Shown here piece by piece: positions 16,457-26,313 of a DNA stretch of 64,000 nt. Origin of the DNA: Flammeovirgaceae bacterium (GTDB taxonomy: Bacteria; Bacteroidota; Bacteroidia; Cytophagales; Cyclobacteriaceae); the NCBI GenBank assembly GCA_021299455.1, contig JAJTGQ010000042.1, forward strand, positions 1 to 64,000. The letters are read 5' to 3'. Positions within the stretch are counted from its first letter, which is position 1. Every line of letters begins with the position of its first letter. Both the position numbers and the translations under genes were made by a program. The notes under the pieces were generated by a model that made no database searches, was not told the origin of the DNA, and saw only the letters and a list, made by a program, of their open reading frames with translations.

Positions 16457-18358
16457 TTAAGAAATCGCCCCCTTTTTAATCTCTTCGACAATTGCTGGGT
16501 CTAGTAAAGTAGTCGTATCGCCCAGATTAGATGTCTCTCCCTCAGCTACTTTACGTAAAATCCTGCGCATGATTTTCCCGCTGCGCGTTTTAGGCAGACC
16601 ACTCACAAATTGAATTTTATCGGGTTTGGCAATGGGGCCAATAATTTTTGAAACCACATCTTTGATTTCGTTGCGCAAATGAATAGGTTCATGCACCGGA
16701 TCGTACGTAACTACAAATGCGTAAACACCTTGACCTTTAATGTCATGCGGAAAGCCAACTACTGCCGATTCGCAAACAGCCGAATGTTCATCAATAGCGC
16801 TTTCGATTTCAGCTGTACCCATGTTGTGACCCGATACAATAATAATGTCGTCCACCCTTCCGGTGATTCGGTAGTAGCCATCTTCATCGCGTTTGCATCC
16901 GTCACCCGTAAAATATTTTCCGGGGAAGGTTGAGAAATAAGTGTCTTTAAACCGCTGATGATCTCCATAAATGGTGCGTGCCATCGATGGCCAGGGAAAT
17001 TTGATGGTCAATCGTCCTTCTACATTGTTCCCTTCTATTTCATTTCCAGCTTCATCCATGATGGCGGGCTGCACACCCGGCAATGGTAGTGTTGCAAACG
17101 CAGGTTTCGTTTTGGTAATGCCCGCCAAGGGTGAAATCATAATGCCGCCCGTTTCCGTTTGCCACCACGTGTCAACAATGGGGCAGTTGCCTTTGCCGAT
17201 GTTTTTGTCATACCAATGCCAGGCTTCTTCGTTGATGGGTTCGCCTACGCTGCCTAACACTTGCAGCGATGACAAATCATATTTCTCCACAAATGACAGA
17301 GGTGCTTTTTCTAACGACCGGATAGCAGTAGGTGCGGTGTAAAAAATATTGACTTTGTGTTTTTCAATGACATGCCAAAACCGTCCCATATCAGGCCAGC
17401 TTGGTACTCCTTCGAACATCAAGGTGGTGGCACCAGCTGAAAGAGGACCATAGATTATATATGAGTGACCGGTGATCCAGCCCACATCGGCCGTGCACCA
17501 AAACGTTTGACCTTCTTTGTATTGAAATACATTTTTGAACGTGTAATTTGTGTACACGGCATAACCACCACACGTGTGCACCATCCCTTTTGGTTTACCG
17601 GTGCTGCCAGATGTATAAAGAATAAAGAGCAGGTCTTCGGCATCCATCTCTTCGGCTACACAAACGTCACTTGTTTTTCTGATCTCTTCGTGCCACCAAA
17701 GATCACGAACGGGTTGCATGGAAACTGAAAGATTGGTTCGGTTGAGCACGATGCATTTATCTACAGACGGACATTTCTTCAATGCTTCATCCACAATTGA
17801 TTTCAAATCAATTCTTTTATCTCCGCGATAGGCGCCATCGGCAGTTAACACCATTTTGCAATTGCTGTCGTTGATGCGATCGACCAATGAACCTGCAGAA
17901 AAACCAGCAAACACAACCGAATGCACCGCGCCTACCCTGGCGCAAGCCAGCAGGGCAAAGGCTGTCTCTGGAACCATGGGCATGTAAATGCAAACCCGAT
18001 CGCCTTTTTGGATGCCATTTGCTTTCAGCATGTTGGCGGCTCGATTGACCTCAACCGAGAGTTGTTGATACGTAATTTTTCGAGAGGGTTCGGAAGGGTC
18101 GTTTGATTCCCAAAGAATGGCGGTTTGATGGGCGCGAGCGGTTAAGTGGCGATCGATGCAATTTTCTGTAATATTCAGTTTACCTCCAATAAACCATTTG
18201 ACTTCGGGCTTGTAGAAGTCGAATTCGAGTACGCGGTCCCATTTTTTTTTCCACAAAAGTGTTGACGCTTGTTTAGTCCAAAATTCCTCTGGTTCCAAAT
18301 TGCTTTCGCGATATTGCTGCTTGTATTCGACTAGATTAGTAATCATTCTCTGAACCAT
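16457..18358 (-). CDS. acs: Acetyl-CoA synthetase
   Basis: AMP-forming ligase that converts acetate, ATP and CoA to acetyl-CoA. The 633 residues cover the whole family. Motifs present are the phosphate-binding loop LYTSGSTGKPKGMVHT, the hinge region YFTGDGCKRDEDGYYRITGRVDDI, and the C-terminal TRSGKIMRRILRK, whose lysine is the usual acetylation site. VVDTWWQTETGGIMISP matches the acetate-binding region. Several ATGs occur near the start, and the first is kept because the N-terminal helix LVEYKQQYRESNLEPEEFW begins just after. It is transcribed alone and divergent from the nucleotidyltransferase gene. Confidence 0.97.
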   Translation of the reverse strand: MVQRMITNLVEYKQQYRESNLEPEEFWTKQASTLLWKKKWDRVLEFDFYKPEVKWFIGGKLNITENCIDRHLTARAHQTAILWESNDPSEPSRKITYQQLSVEVNRAANMLKANGIQKGDRVCIYMPMVPETAFALLACARVGAVHSVVFAGFSAGSLVDRINDSNCKMVLTADGAYRGDKRIDLKSIVDEALKKCPSVDKCIVLNRTNLSVSMQPVRDLWWHEEIRKTSDVCVAEEMDAEDLLFILYTSGSTGKPKGMVHTCGGYAVYTNYTFKNVFQYKEGQTFWCTADVGWITGHSYIIYGPLSAGATTLMFEGVPSWPDMGRFWHVIEKHKVNIFYTAPTAIRSLEKAPLSFVEKYDLSSLQVLGSVGEPINEEAWHWYDKNIGKGNCPIVDTWWQTETGGIMISPLAGITKTKPAFATLPLPGVQPAIMDEAGNEIEGNNVEGRLTIKFPWPSMARTIYGDHQRFKDTYFSTFPGKYFTGDGCKRDEDGYYRITGRVDDIIIVSGHNMGTAEIESAIDEHSAVCESAVVGFPHDIKGQGVYAFVVTYDPVHEPIHLRNEIKDVVSKIIGPIAKPDKIQFVSGLPKTRSGKIMRRILRKVAEGETSNLGDTTTLLDPAIVEEIKKGAIS

Positions 18359-18413
18359 TTACCTTACAAATTAACATGATAACTAGAAATAAAAAAGTGA
18401 GTAAATTTAGGGA

Positions 18414-19331
18414 ATGAAAAAAGAGCCCTTGAGATTCAGCATTGTTAGCACGTTAGCTTATTATGATGTCTTCTCCTATCCACTTACGCTGGTTGAGATT
18501 CACGCAAAACTGCCGCTTCGCGCAGAGAACGAAGAAGTTGCCAAGAGCGTTGATGAACTTGTAAACGATGGCCGGGTATACCGTTTCGATGAATTTTTTA
18601 CGCTGCGCAATGATTTTGGTTTGATTGAGAAAAGGAAAACAGCTAACGCACGAGCTCGCGAGCAGATGGATTTGGCGCGAAAGAAAGCCGCGTTTATCTC
18701 CAAGTTTCCTTTTATAAGAGGTATCTTTATTTCAGGATCGCTGTCCAAAAACTATGCAGACGATAAAAGTGATTTGGACTTTTTTATTGTGACTGCACCG
18801 CACCATCTGTGGCTGGCGCGAACGATTTTTGTTTATACGCGGAAATTGTTGGTAGCAAAAAAGAACTATCGAAACTATTGTTTGAACTATTTTATCTCCT
18901 CTGATAATTTGACCATCGATGAACGGAACGTCTTCACCGCAACGGAGTTAACGACATTGATTCCGGTTTATGGGCATACATACTATTTCCAGCTACTTGA
19001 ATCCAACAGATGGTTACATGACCTTTTGCCAAACTTTAAGATTAACCAAACTGATTTTTCTTCCGCTTCACCAATGAAGCGAACTGCTCTCCTGGAATTT
19101 TTTTTAGGTGTTTTTGGCGCACGAACCGAACGGTTTTTGATGAAGCTCACGCTTTTTAAACTTAGCCGCCAACACAAGAGTAAGTTCTCAAAAGAGGATT
19201 TTGCTATTGCCTTTAAAGCGAGAGCAGATGTTTCAAAAGTTCATATTGGTCATAACCAAAAAAGAATTCTTGACCTGTACGAAAATCGATTGAAAGAGCT
19301 GCAGCCACTTTTTGAAACGGCACCTGTATGA
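18414..19331 (+). CDS. Nucleotidyltransferase-fold protein of the glycan locus
   Basis: A 305-residue protein with a winged-helix-like N-terminus (about 1-65, FSIVSTLAYYDVFSYPLT). A pol-beta-type nucleotidyltransferase motif follows: GSLSKNYADDKSDLDFFIV at residues 108-126, with D120 and D122 as likely metal ligands. The rest is helical and unnamed. The substrate is unknown. It is the first gene of a five-gene rightward run in which each gene overlaps the next, and the overlap with the radical SAM gene is 4 bp (ATGA). Proteins of this kind precede B12-binding radical SAM genes in other polysaccharide or lipid loci, to my knowledge. Confidence 0.8.
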   Translation: MKKEPLRFSIVSTLAYYDVFSYPLTLVEIHAKLPLRAENEEVAKSVDELVNDGRVYRFDEFFTLRNDFGLIEKRKTANARAREQMDLARKKAAFISKFPFIRGIFISGSLSKNYADDKSDLDFFIVTAPHHLWLARTIFVYTRKLLVAKKNYRNYCLNYFISSDNLTIDERNVFTATELTTLIPVYGHTYYFQLLESNRWLHDLLPNFKINQTDFSSASPMKRTALLEFFLGVFGARTERFLMKLTLFKLSRQHKSKFSKEDFAIAFKARADVSKVHIGHNQKRILDLYENRLKELQPLFETAPV

Positions 19332-20767
19332 GCGTTTTGTTTACGCAAGGCTATTTGTATCCGCTCGATCAAAAGCAATGGAGCGCGAAGCAACCGTATC
19401 CTCCATTGGGAACCTTGCAGGCTGCAGCCGTGGTTCGCGATTCTGGTTTTGACGTCAATTTTGTTGATGTAGGTCTTTCCCACAATCCAAATTCCATTGC
19501 AAAAGCATTATCATCAATACCCGAATACTTTGTCATCTATGATGATGGCTTCAATTACTTAACGAAGATGTGCCTTTCGATAATGCGTCAGGCGGCTTTT
19601 ACAATGGCGTCATTAGCAAAGCAGCAAAATTGCATCGTCATCATTTGCAGTTCTGACTCCACCGATCATTTTGAAAAATATTTAGAACATGGTGTTGACT
19701 ATGTGGTGCGGGGAGAAGGCGAAGAAACATTGAAAGAGTTACTTATTTGTTTGGATGGGAAACACGACCCAACGCAGGTGGCAGGTCTTGCTTTTCGTAA
19801 AAATAACGAAACGATCAAAACACCAAATCGTGCCGTCATTCGCGACCTTGATCAATTGCCAATGCCCGCCTGGGACTTGATTGATTTGAAACCCTATCAA
19901 GACATTTGGCTGAAACACCACGGATACTTTTCGTTGAACATTGCTACCACGCGAGGTTGCCCATTTAAGTGTAACTGGTGCGCCAAACCCATTTATGGGA
20001 ATCGATACAATTCCCGCTCGCCCATATCGGTGGTCAATGAAATCGAATATCTGCTAAAAAGCTTTTCTCCGAATCATTTTTGGATGTGTGACGACATTTT
20101 TGGACTAAAGCCCCGGTGGATTCAAGATTTTAACTCAGAAGTAAAAGCAAGAGGCCTAAAATTCAAATACAAAATTCAATCGCGGGTTGATTTGCTTCTG
20201 GAAGAAAATACCATTGAGGCGTTGGCGGAGTCGGGTGCGGAAACGGTGTGGGTTGGTGCGGAGTCAGGTTCTCAAAAAATTCTGGACGCGATGGATAAGG
20301 GCACTACCGTAAACCAAATCTACGAAGCGACTCGACTTTTAAAGAGCAACGGCATTCAAACTGCTTTCTTCTTACAGTTTGGCTACCCGGGTGAAGACCA
20401 GGCTGAAATCAAAAAAACGCTGAACATGGTATTGGAGTTGATGCCAGACGAAATTGGCATCTCTGTTTCTTACCCGTTGCCAGGCACCAAGTTTTATGAA
20501 AATGTAAAGTCGCAATTAGGAGCCAAGCAAAATTGGTCCGACTCAGACGAGTTGGCAATGATGTTTCAAAACAAGTATCCCTCGGGATACTACAAGATAT
20601 TGCATCGCTATGTTCATGCTCGCTACCGAATGAAGCGAAATTTTTTGCAACTCGTCAAGCTTCCGCTGGCGGAGACGTTTAAGAAATTATTCTCTATCCC
20701 ATACTATTTAACGATTGCCGTGTGGCTGAATTTAAAAATGAAAAAATTGGCTCGCTATGGTAACTGA
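19328..20767 (+). CDS. B12-binding-domain radical SAM protein
   Basis: A 479-residue enzyme with an N-terminal Rossmann-like B12-binding-type domain (about 1-165). The usual DxHxxG cobalt-ligand motif is not visible, so cobalamin may bind base-off without a histidine, or not at all. The radical SAM core (about 195-420) carries CPFKCNWC with cysteines 211, 215 and 218 for the [4Fe-4S] cluster, followed by ESGSQKILDAMDKGTT and LQFGYPGE. A basic C-terminal region resembles that of BchE-like and lipid-modifying relatives. It probably methylates or rearranges an unactivated carbon of a lipid or sugar intermediate. The reaction is not predictable from sequence. Confidence 0.88.
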   Translation: MSVLFTQGYLYPLDQKQWSAKQPYPPLGTLQAAAVVRDSGFDVNFVDVGLSHNPNSIAKALSSIPEYFVIYDDGFNYLTKMCLSIMRQAAFTMASLAKQQNCIVIICSSDSTDHFEKYLEHGVDYVVRGEGEETLKELLICLDGKHDPTQVAGLAFRKNNETIKTPNRAVIRDLDQLPMPAWDLIDLKPYQDIWLKHHGYFSLNIATTRGCPFKCNWCAKPIYGNRYNSRSPISVVNEIEYLLKSFSPNHFWMCDDIFGLKPRWIQDFNSEVKARGLKFKYKIQSRVDLLLEENTIEALAESGAETVWVGAESGSQKILDAMDKGTTVNQIYEATRLLKSNGIQTAFFLQFGYPGEDQAEIKKTLNMVLELMPDEIGISVSYPLPGTKFYENVKSQLGAKQNWSDSDELAMMFQNKYPSGYYKILHRYVHARYRMKRNFLQLVKLPLAETFKKLFSIPYYLTIAVWLNLKMKKLARYGN

Positions 20768-21587
20768 ACCCAACCGACCAATCGCGGCCAGAAGTCATTA
20801 CGAGGATGTCAATGGAGCATTTAGTAAACAATCTGATTTATATGATGCAGACGATCAAGCAAACCCCATCTTATTGGCTTGGCGAAAGCAAGTTTACAAA
20901 CACGTTCAACGATTTCTACAGCCGAAAAGTCATATACTGGAATTGAATGCTGGCACAGGCATCGATGCTTGTTATTTTGTTGAGGCAGGACATCGGGTGC
21001 ATTGTGTGGAACTCTCGGATGGGATGGTTCGGCAGATACAAAACAAGATTACTCGTTTTGGTTTTCAGAATAAACTAACGGTTCAACAAGGCTCGTTTGA
21101 AAATCTGAATCAAGTAACGGGAGAATTTGAATATGTATTTTCTGATTTTGGTGGACTCAATTGTACTGATGATTTAAAAAAAGTGACTCGACACCTGCCG
21201 AAGTTGTTGAAACAAGGCGCTATGCTAACTTGGGTGATTATGCCACCGGTCTGTCCCTGGGAAATTATGTGGCTGCTGAAAGGTTATTTTAAACAGGGAT
21301 TGAGACGCTTCCATAAAAATGGTGTGATGGCGCATTTGGAGGGGGAATATTTCAAAACGTACTACTATTCACTTGGCGATATTAAGAAATCGCTCGGGGA
21401 AAATTTCAAATTGGTGAAATGTGAAGGATTGGGAGTGCTGTCACCACCGCCATCGGCAAAAGACTTTATCAATAAACATCCCAAACTTTATCATCAATTG
21501 ACGAAGTGGGATGAAAAAGTAAGATCTACTTTTCCATTCAATAGAATTGGAGACCACATCATTGCTACTTTTCGTTACACACCTTGA
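20757..21587 (+). CDS. Class I SAM-dependent methyltransferase
   Basis: A 276-residue methyltransferase. The SAM-binding motif I is ILELNAGTGIDACYFVEAGH, motif II VHCVELSDGMVRQ, and FSDFGGLNC sits where the catalytic-face loop lies. A later stretch of basic and aromatic residues may contact a lipid-linked acceptor. It overlaps the radical SAM gene by 11 bp and the next methyltransferase by 4 bp. It probably modifies the product of the same locus. Confidence 0.85.
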   Translation: MVTEPNRPIAARSHYEDVNGAFSKQSDLYDADDQANPILLAWRKQVYKHVQRFLQPKSHILELNAGTGIDACYFVEAGHRVHCVELSDGMVRQIQNKITRFGFQNKLTVQQGSFENLNQVTGEFEYVFSDFGGLNCTDDLKKVTRHLPKLLKQGAMLTWVIMPPVCPWEIMWLLKGYFKQGLRRFHKNGVMAHLEGEYFKTYYYSLGDIKKSLGENFKLVKCEGLGVLSPPPSAKDFINKHPKLYHQLTKWDEKVRSTFPFNRIGDHIIATFRYTP

Positions 21588-22375
21588 CACCACTTAAAAA
21601 TTATTTAGACAACCATCCACTTGTCAACAAACGAGCGGATGGTCTTTACTTTCAGAATAATTTCAGTTTTGAAACGTTCGAAAAACAGTACATTGAGGTT
21701 CGGCAAAAGGAGAACCGGCTGCACTCAGATAAAGAAATTCGCCTGCTTCCAAAAGTATCGACTGATCATCCACATCTTGAGGAATGGTTAATCAGAAAAA
21801 AATCAACTGGAAAACTAGCCAACTATTTGAAAAAAACACCCGTTGAAAATCTATTGGAGGTTGGTTGTGGAAATGGATGGTTTACTCATCGGCTTTCGTC
21901 ACAAGTAAAAGTGGATACGTGTGGAGTTGACGTAAATGAGTTTGAATTGGAACAAGCCGCCCGCCTTTTTTCAAACGGTGGAACAACCTTTTTGCAAGCT
22001 GATGTTTTCTCAGACATACTGCCCATCGGCTTTTTCGATGTTATCGTGTTAGCCAGTAGCGCCCAGTATTTCCCGATCTTTTCGAGACTAATTCAAAGAA
22101 TGTTTGAGCTAGGCAGATCAACTGCAGAAGTCCACATTATTGATACACCATTTTACCACCCTCTTCAAATCGCAGATGCCCATAAGAGAACCGAAGATTA
22201 CTTTGCGCAAATGGGTTTTCCCGCGATGGCTGCCAACTATTTTCATCGATCGATTTCAGAGCTGGATAATTTTAACTGGACGTATCTATACAATCCAGCT
22301 TCCCTGCAAAACCGAGTCGTGAGGAAATTTAGAAGAACATCGCCATTTCCGTGGATCGTAGTCAAACCAGCATGA
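21584..22375 (+). CDS. Class I SAM-dependent methyltransferase (second)
   Basis: A 263-residue methyltransferase with motif I LLEVGCGNGWFTHRL, motif II VDTCGVDVNEFELEQA and FFDVIVLASSAQYF. The start is a TTG at 21584 that overlaps the stop of the previous gene as TTGA. No ATG gives a better start before the SAM domain. It shares little with the neighbouring methyltransferase beyond the fold, so it is not a recent duplicate. It ends inside the ABC gene start. Confidence 0.83.
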   Translation: MTPLKNYLDNHPLVNKRADGLYFQNNFSFETFEKQYIEVRQKENRLHSDKEIRLLPKVSTDHPHLEEWLIRKKSTGKLANYLKKTPVENLLEVGCGNGWFTHRLSSQVKVDTCGVDVNEFELEQAARLFSNGGTTFLQADVFSDILPIGFFDVIVLASSAQYFPIFSRLIQRMFELGRSTAEVHIIDTPFYHPLQIADAHKRTEDYFAQMGFPAMAANYFHRSISELDNFNWTYLYNPASLQNRVVRKFRRTSPFPWIVVKPA

Positions 22376-24090
22376 GGTTCTTCAAAAACATTGTTTTGCC
22401 TTCGCTTCAATTAGCACGGCATCAAAGTCAAACCAGTGGCCCCCGGTTGGTTGTATTGTTATTCTTACAAACATTGTTAGATCTACTGTCTGTTGCTTCT
22501 ATTTTTCCTTTAGCCATTGCCATCGTACAGCCGGAATTCTTCAGTGAACTCCCTTGGTTAAAAAAGCTGATCTCGATTTTTCCTTTTTCAGATGATGCTT
22601 CAGTGAAGGTAGCAACAATCCTAGTTGTTTCATTGTTTTTTGTCGTTAAACATATTACGGGAGTATATATCACCCGTTACCGCACCACTTTTGCCTTTGG
22701 AATCGCCACTAAAATTTCAAAACAGTTGATTGAAAAAAACCTGCATCAGTCTTATAGCACCTATTACCAACAACGTGCTTCCGGAGAACTGATCAATGTA
22801 GTGCATCTGCCAGCCGCCTTTGCACAGAACATTATCTTGGCGCTCACAACTGTTTTGATCGAAACGATGGTCTTAGTTGGTATTATGGCTATGATTTTGA
22901 CTTACAATGCTCTCGCTTTTTTGTTTTTAGGCATACTGAGTTTGCCCGCTATCCTATACTACCGAGCCATTCGACAGAACCTTAGTTCAATTGGAAGCAT
23001 TCAAAAAGAAAACTATCCGCGTTTAATTGAGCGAGTGTTATCTGCCTTTGATAGTTTTTTGGAAATCAATATCTATCAAAAAACTAAAACAGTCGTCCAT
23101 GAAACAGATACACTGACAGAGCGATTGAATAAACTGCAAGTGGAGCAGGCCACCCACTATTCCAATGGCATGCGTTTTTTTGAAACTACGGCTGCGCTGG
23201 GGCTATGTGTAATGGTGATTTATTTGGTGATGGCCCGTGCGTCAACGAAAGAGGCTGTTTTCTTAATAGGGATTTACTCGGCCGCAGGTATTCGTGCCGT
23301 TCCATCCATCAACCGAATCATTGCCGCTCTTTTTCAAATTAAAACAAATGAGTATGTGGTGACCGATATCAGCACTCGCCTTAATGCTACAGCTAATGAT
23401 AAGAAGTACGAGGAGGCAGAAATTTCCTTTTTACAAACGATCGAATTCAAAAATGTTTCGTTTGCTTATGAGAAACGTCCAGCTCTTTTAAATCAACTAA
23501 ATTTTTCGATAGCTAAAGGGAGTAAACTGTTGATTACCGGAAAGTCGGGGTCGGGTAAATCAACCATTCTACTTTTATTAATGGGGTTTCTCCGTCCGCA
23601 AAGTGGTGTGATTGCGATTGATGGACAGCCCTTGGATGCCGCAGTTATTATGAGCTGGCAGAAGAATCTCTCTTATGTTCCTCAAAATCCGGTATTGGTC
23701 AATGGCTCTATCTTGATGAATATTGCTTTTGAAAACTCGGAAACTGGCGTTGATGAGAAGAAAATCGAAAAACTGGTTGAATCGCTTGGAATGGAATCTT
23801 GGTTACAACAACTGCCCGATGGATTGCACACCATATTAGGCGAACGAGGTTTACAAATTTCCGGTGGCCAGCGACAACGATTGGCCATTGCCCGAGCGCT
23901 TTACATGAATCGGGACGTAATTCTGTTGGACGAAATTACCAGTAATTTGGATGAACAAGCGAGTCACGAACTAATTCGACTGATCACTCAATTACCTCAA
24001 ACGGTTATCTTAATCACCCATGACGAAACGCTTCGAAGCTACTTTGATCACTCACTTTTATTGGAAGAAGGCAAACTGCGATCACTTTGA
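22372..24090 (+). CDS. ABC exporter, fused membrane and ATPase domains
   Basis: Half-size ABC exporter of the MsbA type. An N-terminal six-helix membrane domain (about residues 15-310) precedes a nucleotide-binding domain. All catalytic motifs are intact: Walker A GKSGSGKST (from residue 390), Q-loop SYVPQNPV, signature ISGGQRQRLAIARAL, Walker B VILLDEITSNLD and H-loop LITHDE. The ATG at 22372 overlaps the methyltransferase stop (ATGA) and is preferred to a GTG 21 bp upstream. It probably flips the lipid-linked product of this locus across the inner membrane. Its 3' end overlaps the convergent glycosyltransferase by 9 bp. Confidence 0.92.
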   Translation: MRFFKNIVLPSLQLARHQSQTSGPRLVVLLFLQTLLDLLSVASIFPLAIAIVQPEFFSELPWLKKLISIFPFSDDASVKVATILVVSLFFVVKHITGVYITRYRTTFAFGIATKISKQLIEKNLHQSYSTYYQQRASGELINVVHLPAAFAQNIILALTTVLIETMVLVGIMAMILTYNALAFLFLGILSLPAILYYRAIRQNLSSIGSIQKENYPRLIERVLSAFDSFLEINIYQKTKTVVHETDTLTERLNKLQVEQATHYSNGMRFFETTAALGLCVMVIYLVMARASTKEAVFLIGIYSAAGIRAVPSINRIIAALFQIKTNEYVVTDISTRLNATANDKKYEEAEISFLQTIEFKNVSFAYEKRPALLNQLNFSIAKGSKLLITGKSGSGKSTILLLLMGFLRPQSGVIAIDGQPLDAAVIMSWQKNLSYVPQNPVLVNGSILMNIAFENSETGVDEKKIEKLVESLGMESWLQQLPDGLHTILGERGLQISGGQRQRLAIARALYMNRDVILLDEITSNLDEQASHELIRLITQLPQTVILITHDETLRSYFDHSLLLEEGKLRSL

Positions 24091-25203
24091 TCGAGCTGAT
24101 CGTTCAATGACATCGATATAAAGATCTTTATATCGATTTGTTGTCCATGCTAAGTCATGTTGCGCTATCCACTCTTTGGATTTTTCTAACAGTCTTTCGC
24201 AGCAATCTTTATCAGAAAGCGTCTTGATCACCTTTTTAGCAAGTACCTGATACTCCCCTGTTGGCACGGTTATGCAGCACTTTTCTGCCAAGTCTGCGAG
24301 CAAGCCCACGTGTGTACCAAAAACCAATAGGCCATGAGCGAGCGCTTCATTGACGACTATCGCCTGGCTTTCAAATAAAGAAGTATGAAGCAACACATCG
24401 GCCGCCTCATAATATTGATAAATGGAATCATGTTCCACAAATCCTTTAAATTCTATAAGATGAGAGATTCCCAAAGCAGTAGCATGTCGCTGCACTTCGC
24501 CATTCATAAAATCTTGCCCAACTTGAATCAATCGGCATGGAATTGATTTTGCGAGTAAATGAAAACAATTGATGAGCGTGATTGGATCTTTGATAGGGTG
24601 CAAATAACCTACATGTAAGAATGTCATTTCACGTCCTGGCCAGTGAACGTTCTCTTTAGTTTTGACATTATTGTAACTTATGCCGCGCGCAATAATTTGA
24701 ACGTCCATCCGTAAAAATTCCTTCCGGACGTATGAATCTTGAAATTCTGTCAAAGCGGTGACGGCATCAGCCTGTTCTATTACATTTCTATTGATTTTCG
24801 TTCTCCGCGGATTTAGCAAATCTCCAAATTGGATTGATTCAATGCCAATTGCTTCAGCTGCATTTAGGGATACGACTACTGGAATCCTGAAAACTCTTTT
24901 AATCAGAATGGCCAGTTTTCCGGACGGGTAAGTCGAGTGGGAGTGAACAACGTCAAAACGTAGGCGCATATGATCTAGCGCAAAGCGCAGGAGAATCCAT
25001 AACACTAAAAGCCAGCGCTTATAATGTCGATAAGGATAGGAACGAATCAAGTATTGTGCATCGTACTTTTTTGAAATAGTAAACTCAGAGTAAACAACAA
25101 GTTCATATGAATTCGAGAGATTATTTAACAAAGCTCTATAACTTGGAATGATATGTGCCCCTCCACCAAACACCGCAATTCTGTCTATTTTCTTTTTAGC
25201 CAT
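24082..25203 (-). CDS. Glycosyltransferase, GT4-like
   Basis: A 373-residue retaining glycosyltransferase with the GT-B fold. The N-terminal Rossmann domain begins IAVFGGGAHIIPSYRAL. The C-terminal donor-binding domain has FLHVGYLHPIKDPITL and the family EX7E-like region FESQAIVVNEALAHGLLVFGT. It is the last gene of the leftward glycan operon, 9 bp after the upstream transferase and converging on the ABC exporter. The sugar donor is unknown. Confidence 0.87.
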   Translation of the reverse strand: MAKKKIDRIAVFGGGAHIIPSYRALLNNLSNSYELVVYSEFTISKKYDAQYLIRSYPYRHYKRWLLVLWILLRFALDHMRLRFDVVHSHSTYPSGKLAILIKRVFRIPVVVSLNAAEAIGIESIQFGDLLNPRRTKINRNVIEQADAVTALTEFQDSYVRKEFLRMDVQIIARGISYNNVKTKENVHWPGREMTFLHVGYLHPIKDPITLINCFHLLAKSIPCRLIQVGQDFMNGEVQRHATALGISHLIEFKGFVEHDSIYQYYEAADVLLHTSLFESQAIVVNEALAHGLLVFGTHVGLLADLAEKCCITVPTGEYQVLAKKVIKTLSDKDCCERLLEKSKEWIAQHDLAWTTNRYKDLYIDVIERSARSK

Positions 25204-25212
25204 GTTTAAAAT

Positions 25213-26313
25213 CTACCAAAAATGATCTATAACCTGCCTGATTTGTTGATATGACTTTCTAAAAGAATTTGCCTCCGACCATTTTCTAGCATTTTCTATT
25301 TTGGTCGATCTTTCTTCAGGATTTTGTACAACAGCGATAATTGCTCTTGCCAGCTCGTCAGCTTCGCCAGTTTCCGCCACCACACAGCAGTCGCTTCCCA
25401 GATCGGAAATCAAACCTACATTAGTGCCTGCAATAAGAACGCCACTTGCGGCAGCCTCTGTTACGGCCAAGCATTGCCCCTCATAGAGCGAGGTGTGAAT
25501 CAAAACATCTGCCCACTCGTAAAACTTTTGAATGTTAATGTGTGGGTTGAAGCCAGAAAATGTTACCAGGCTATGGATGTTTAATGATTTGCATTCCAAT
25601 TTTAAATCAGATTCCAGATAACCCTCACCCACCAGTTGAAGTACGGCTGGAATTTGTTGCGAGAGTTGGGCGAAACATTTTAACAGAGTTGATTGATCCT
25701 TAACCGGAATGAAACTCCCCACATGCAAACATCTTAAGGGCTGATGAAATTGTTTGGTATGAAAACAGAACTGATTTGCATCAACACCAAACGGAATGAC
25801 ATGGTAGGACCGACTCACAATTTCTTCAGCAAATTTCTTTTGGTATCGAGTGAGCGCAATGACCGTACTTGCCTTTTGTAAAGTCCATTTTACCAAACGT
25901 CTCGATCGGGGTTGTAATAAACCGCCATATTGAATAGCAGGAAAACCAACCACCTCACCGCCTTGCAAGTGAACAATAGCTGGAACGCGACAAATTCGCG
26001 CAACGAGCACGCACCAGAAACCAGCAGGATACGCCCAAAACGCGTATAATACATGGTGTTTGCGTTTGATGTGGGCGAACAAGAAAGCAGTGGCTAGCCA
26101 CAGCCATCTCAATATGCCAATTTTCAAAATTTTTGGAGCTGAGACGAAGTGATACGAAGATGAAAAATTTTCGTTCGCGCGAAATTGAGAATATACCGTA
26201 ACGGTATGATCTTTTGCCAACTCGTTTACCAGTGCCGCAATGTTTGGCTGACCCTGTGAATAAAAGCCACCGCCCACTCCACCATGCATGAATATGGCTA
26301 ATCGTTTTTTCAT
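25213..26313 (-). CDS. Glycosyltransferase, GT4-like
   Basis: A 366-residue GT-B glycosyltransferase. The start chosen is the ATG at 26313, which overlaps the stop of the GT9 gene as ATGA and gives the usual MKKRLAIFMHGGVGGGFYSQ start. A longer open frame to 26379 adds 22 unlikely residues. The C-terminal domain has CLHVGSFIPVKDQSTLL and YEGQCLAVTEAAASGVLIAGT. It is similar in layout to its downstream neighbour (24082-25203), so the two may have arisen by an old duplication and add successive sugars. Confidence 0.86.
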   Translation of the reverse strand: MKKRLAIFMHGGVGGGFYSQGQPNIAALVNELAKDHTVTVYSQFRANENFSSSYHFVSAPKILKIGILRWLWLATAFLFAHIKRKHHVLYAFWAYPAGFWCVLVARICRVPAIVHLQGGEVVGFPAIQYGGLLQPRSRRLVKWTLQKASTVIALTRYQKKFAEEIVSRSYHVIPFGVDANQFCFHTKQFHQPLRCLHVGSFIPVKDQSTLLKCFAQLSQQIPAVLQLVGEGYLESDLKLECKSLNIHSLVTFSGFNPHINIQKFYEWADVLIHTSLYEGQCLAVTEAAASGVLIAGTNVGLISDLGSDCCVVAETGEADELARAIIAVVQNPEERSTKIENARKWSEANSFRKSYQQIRQVIDHFW

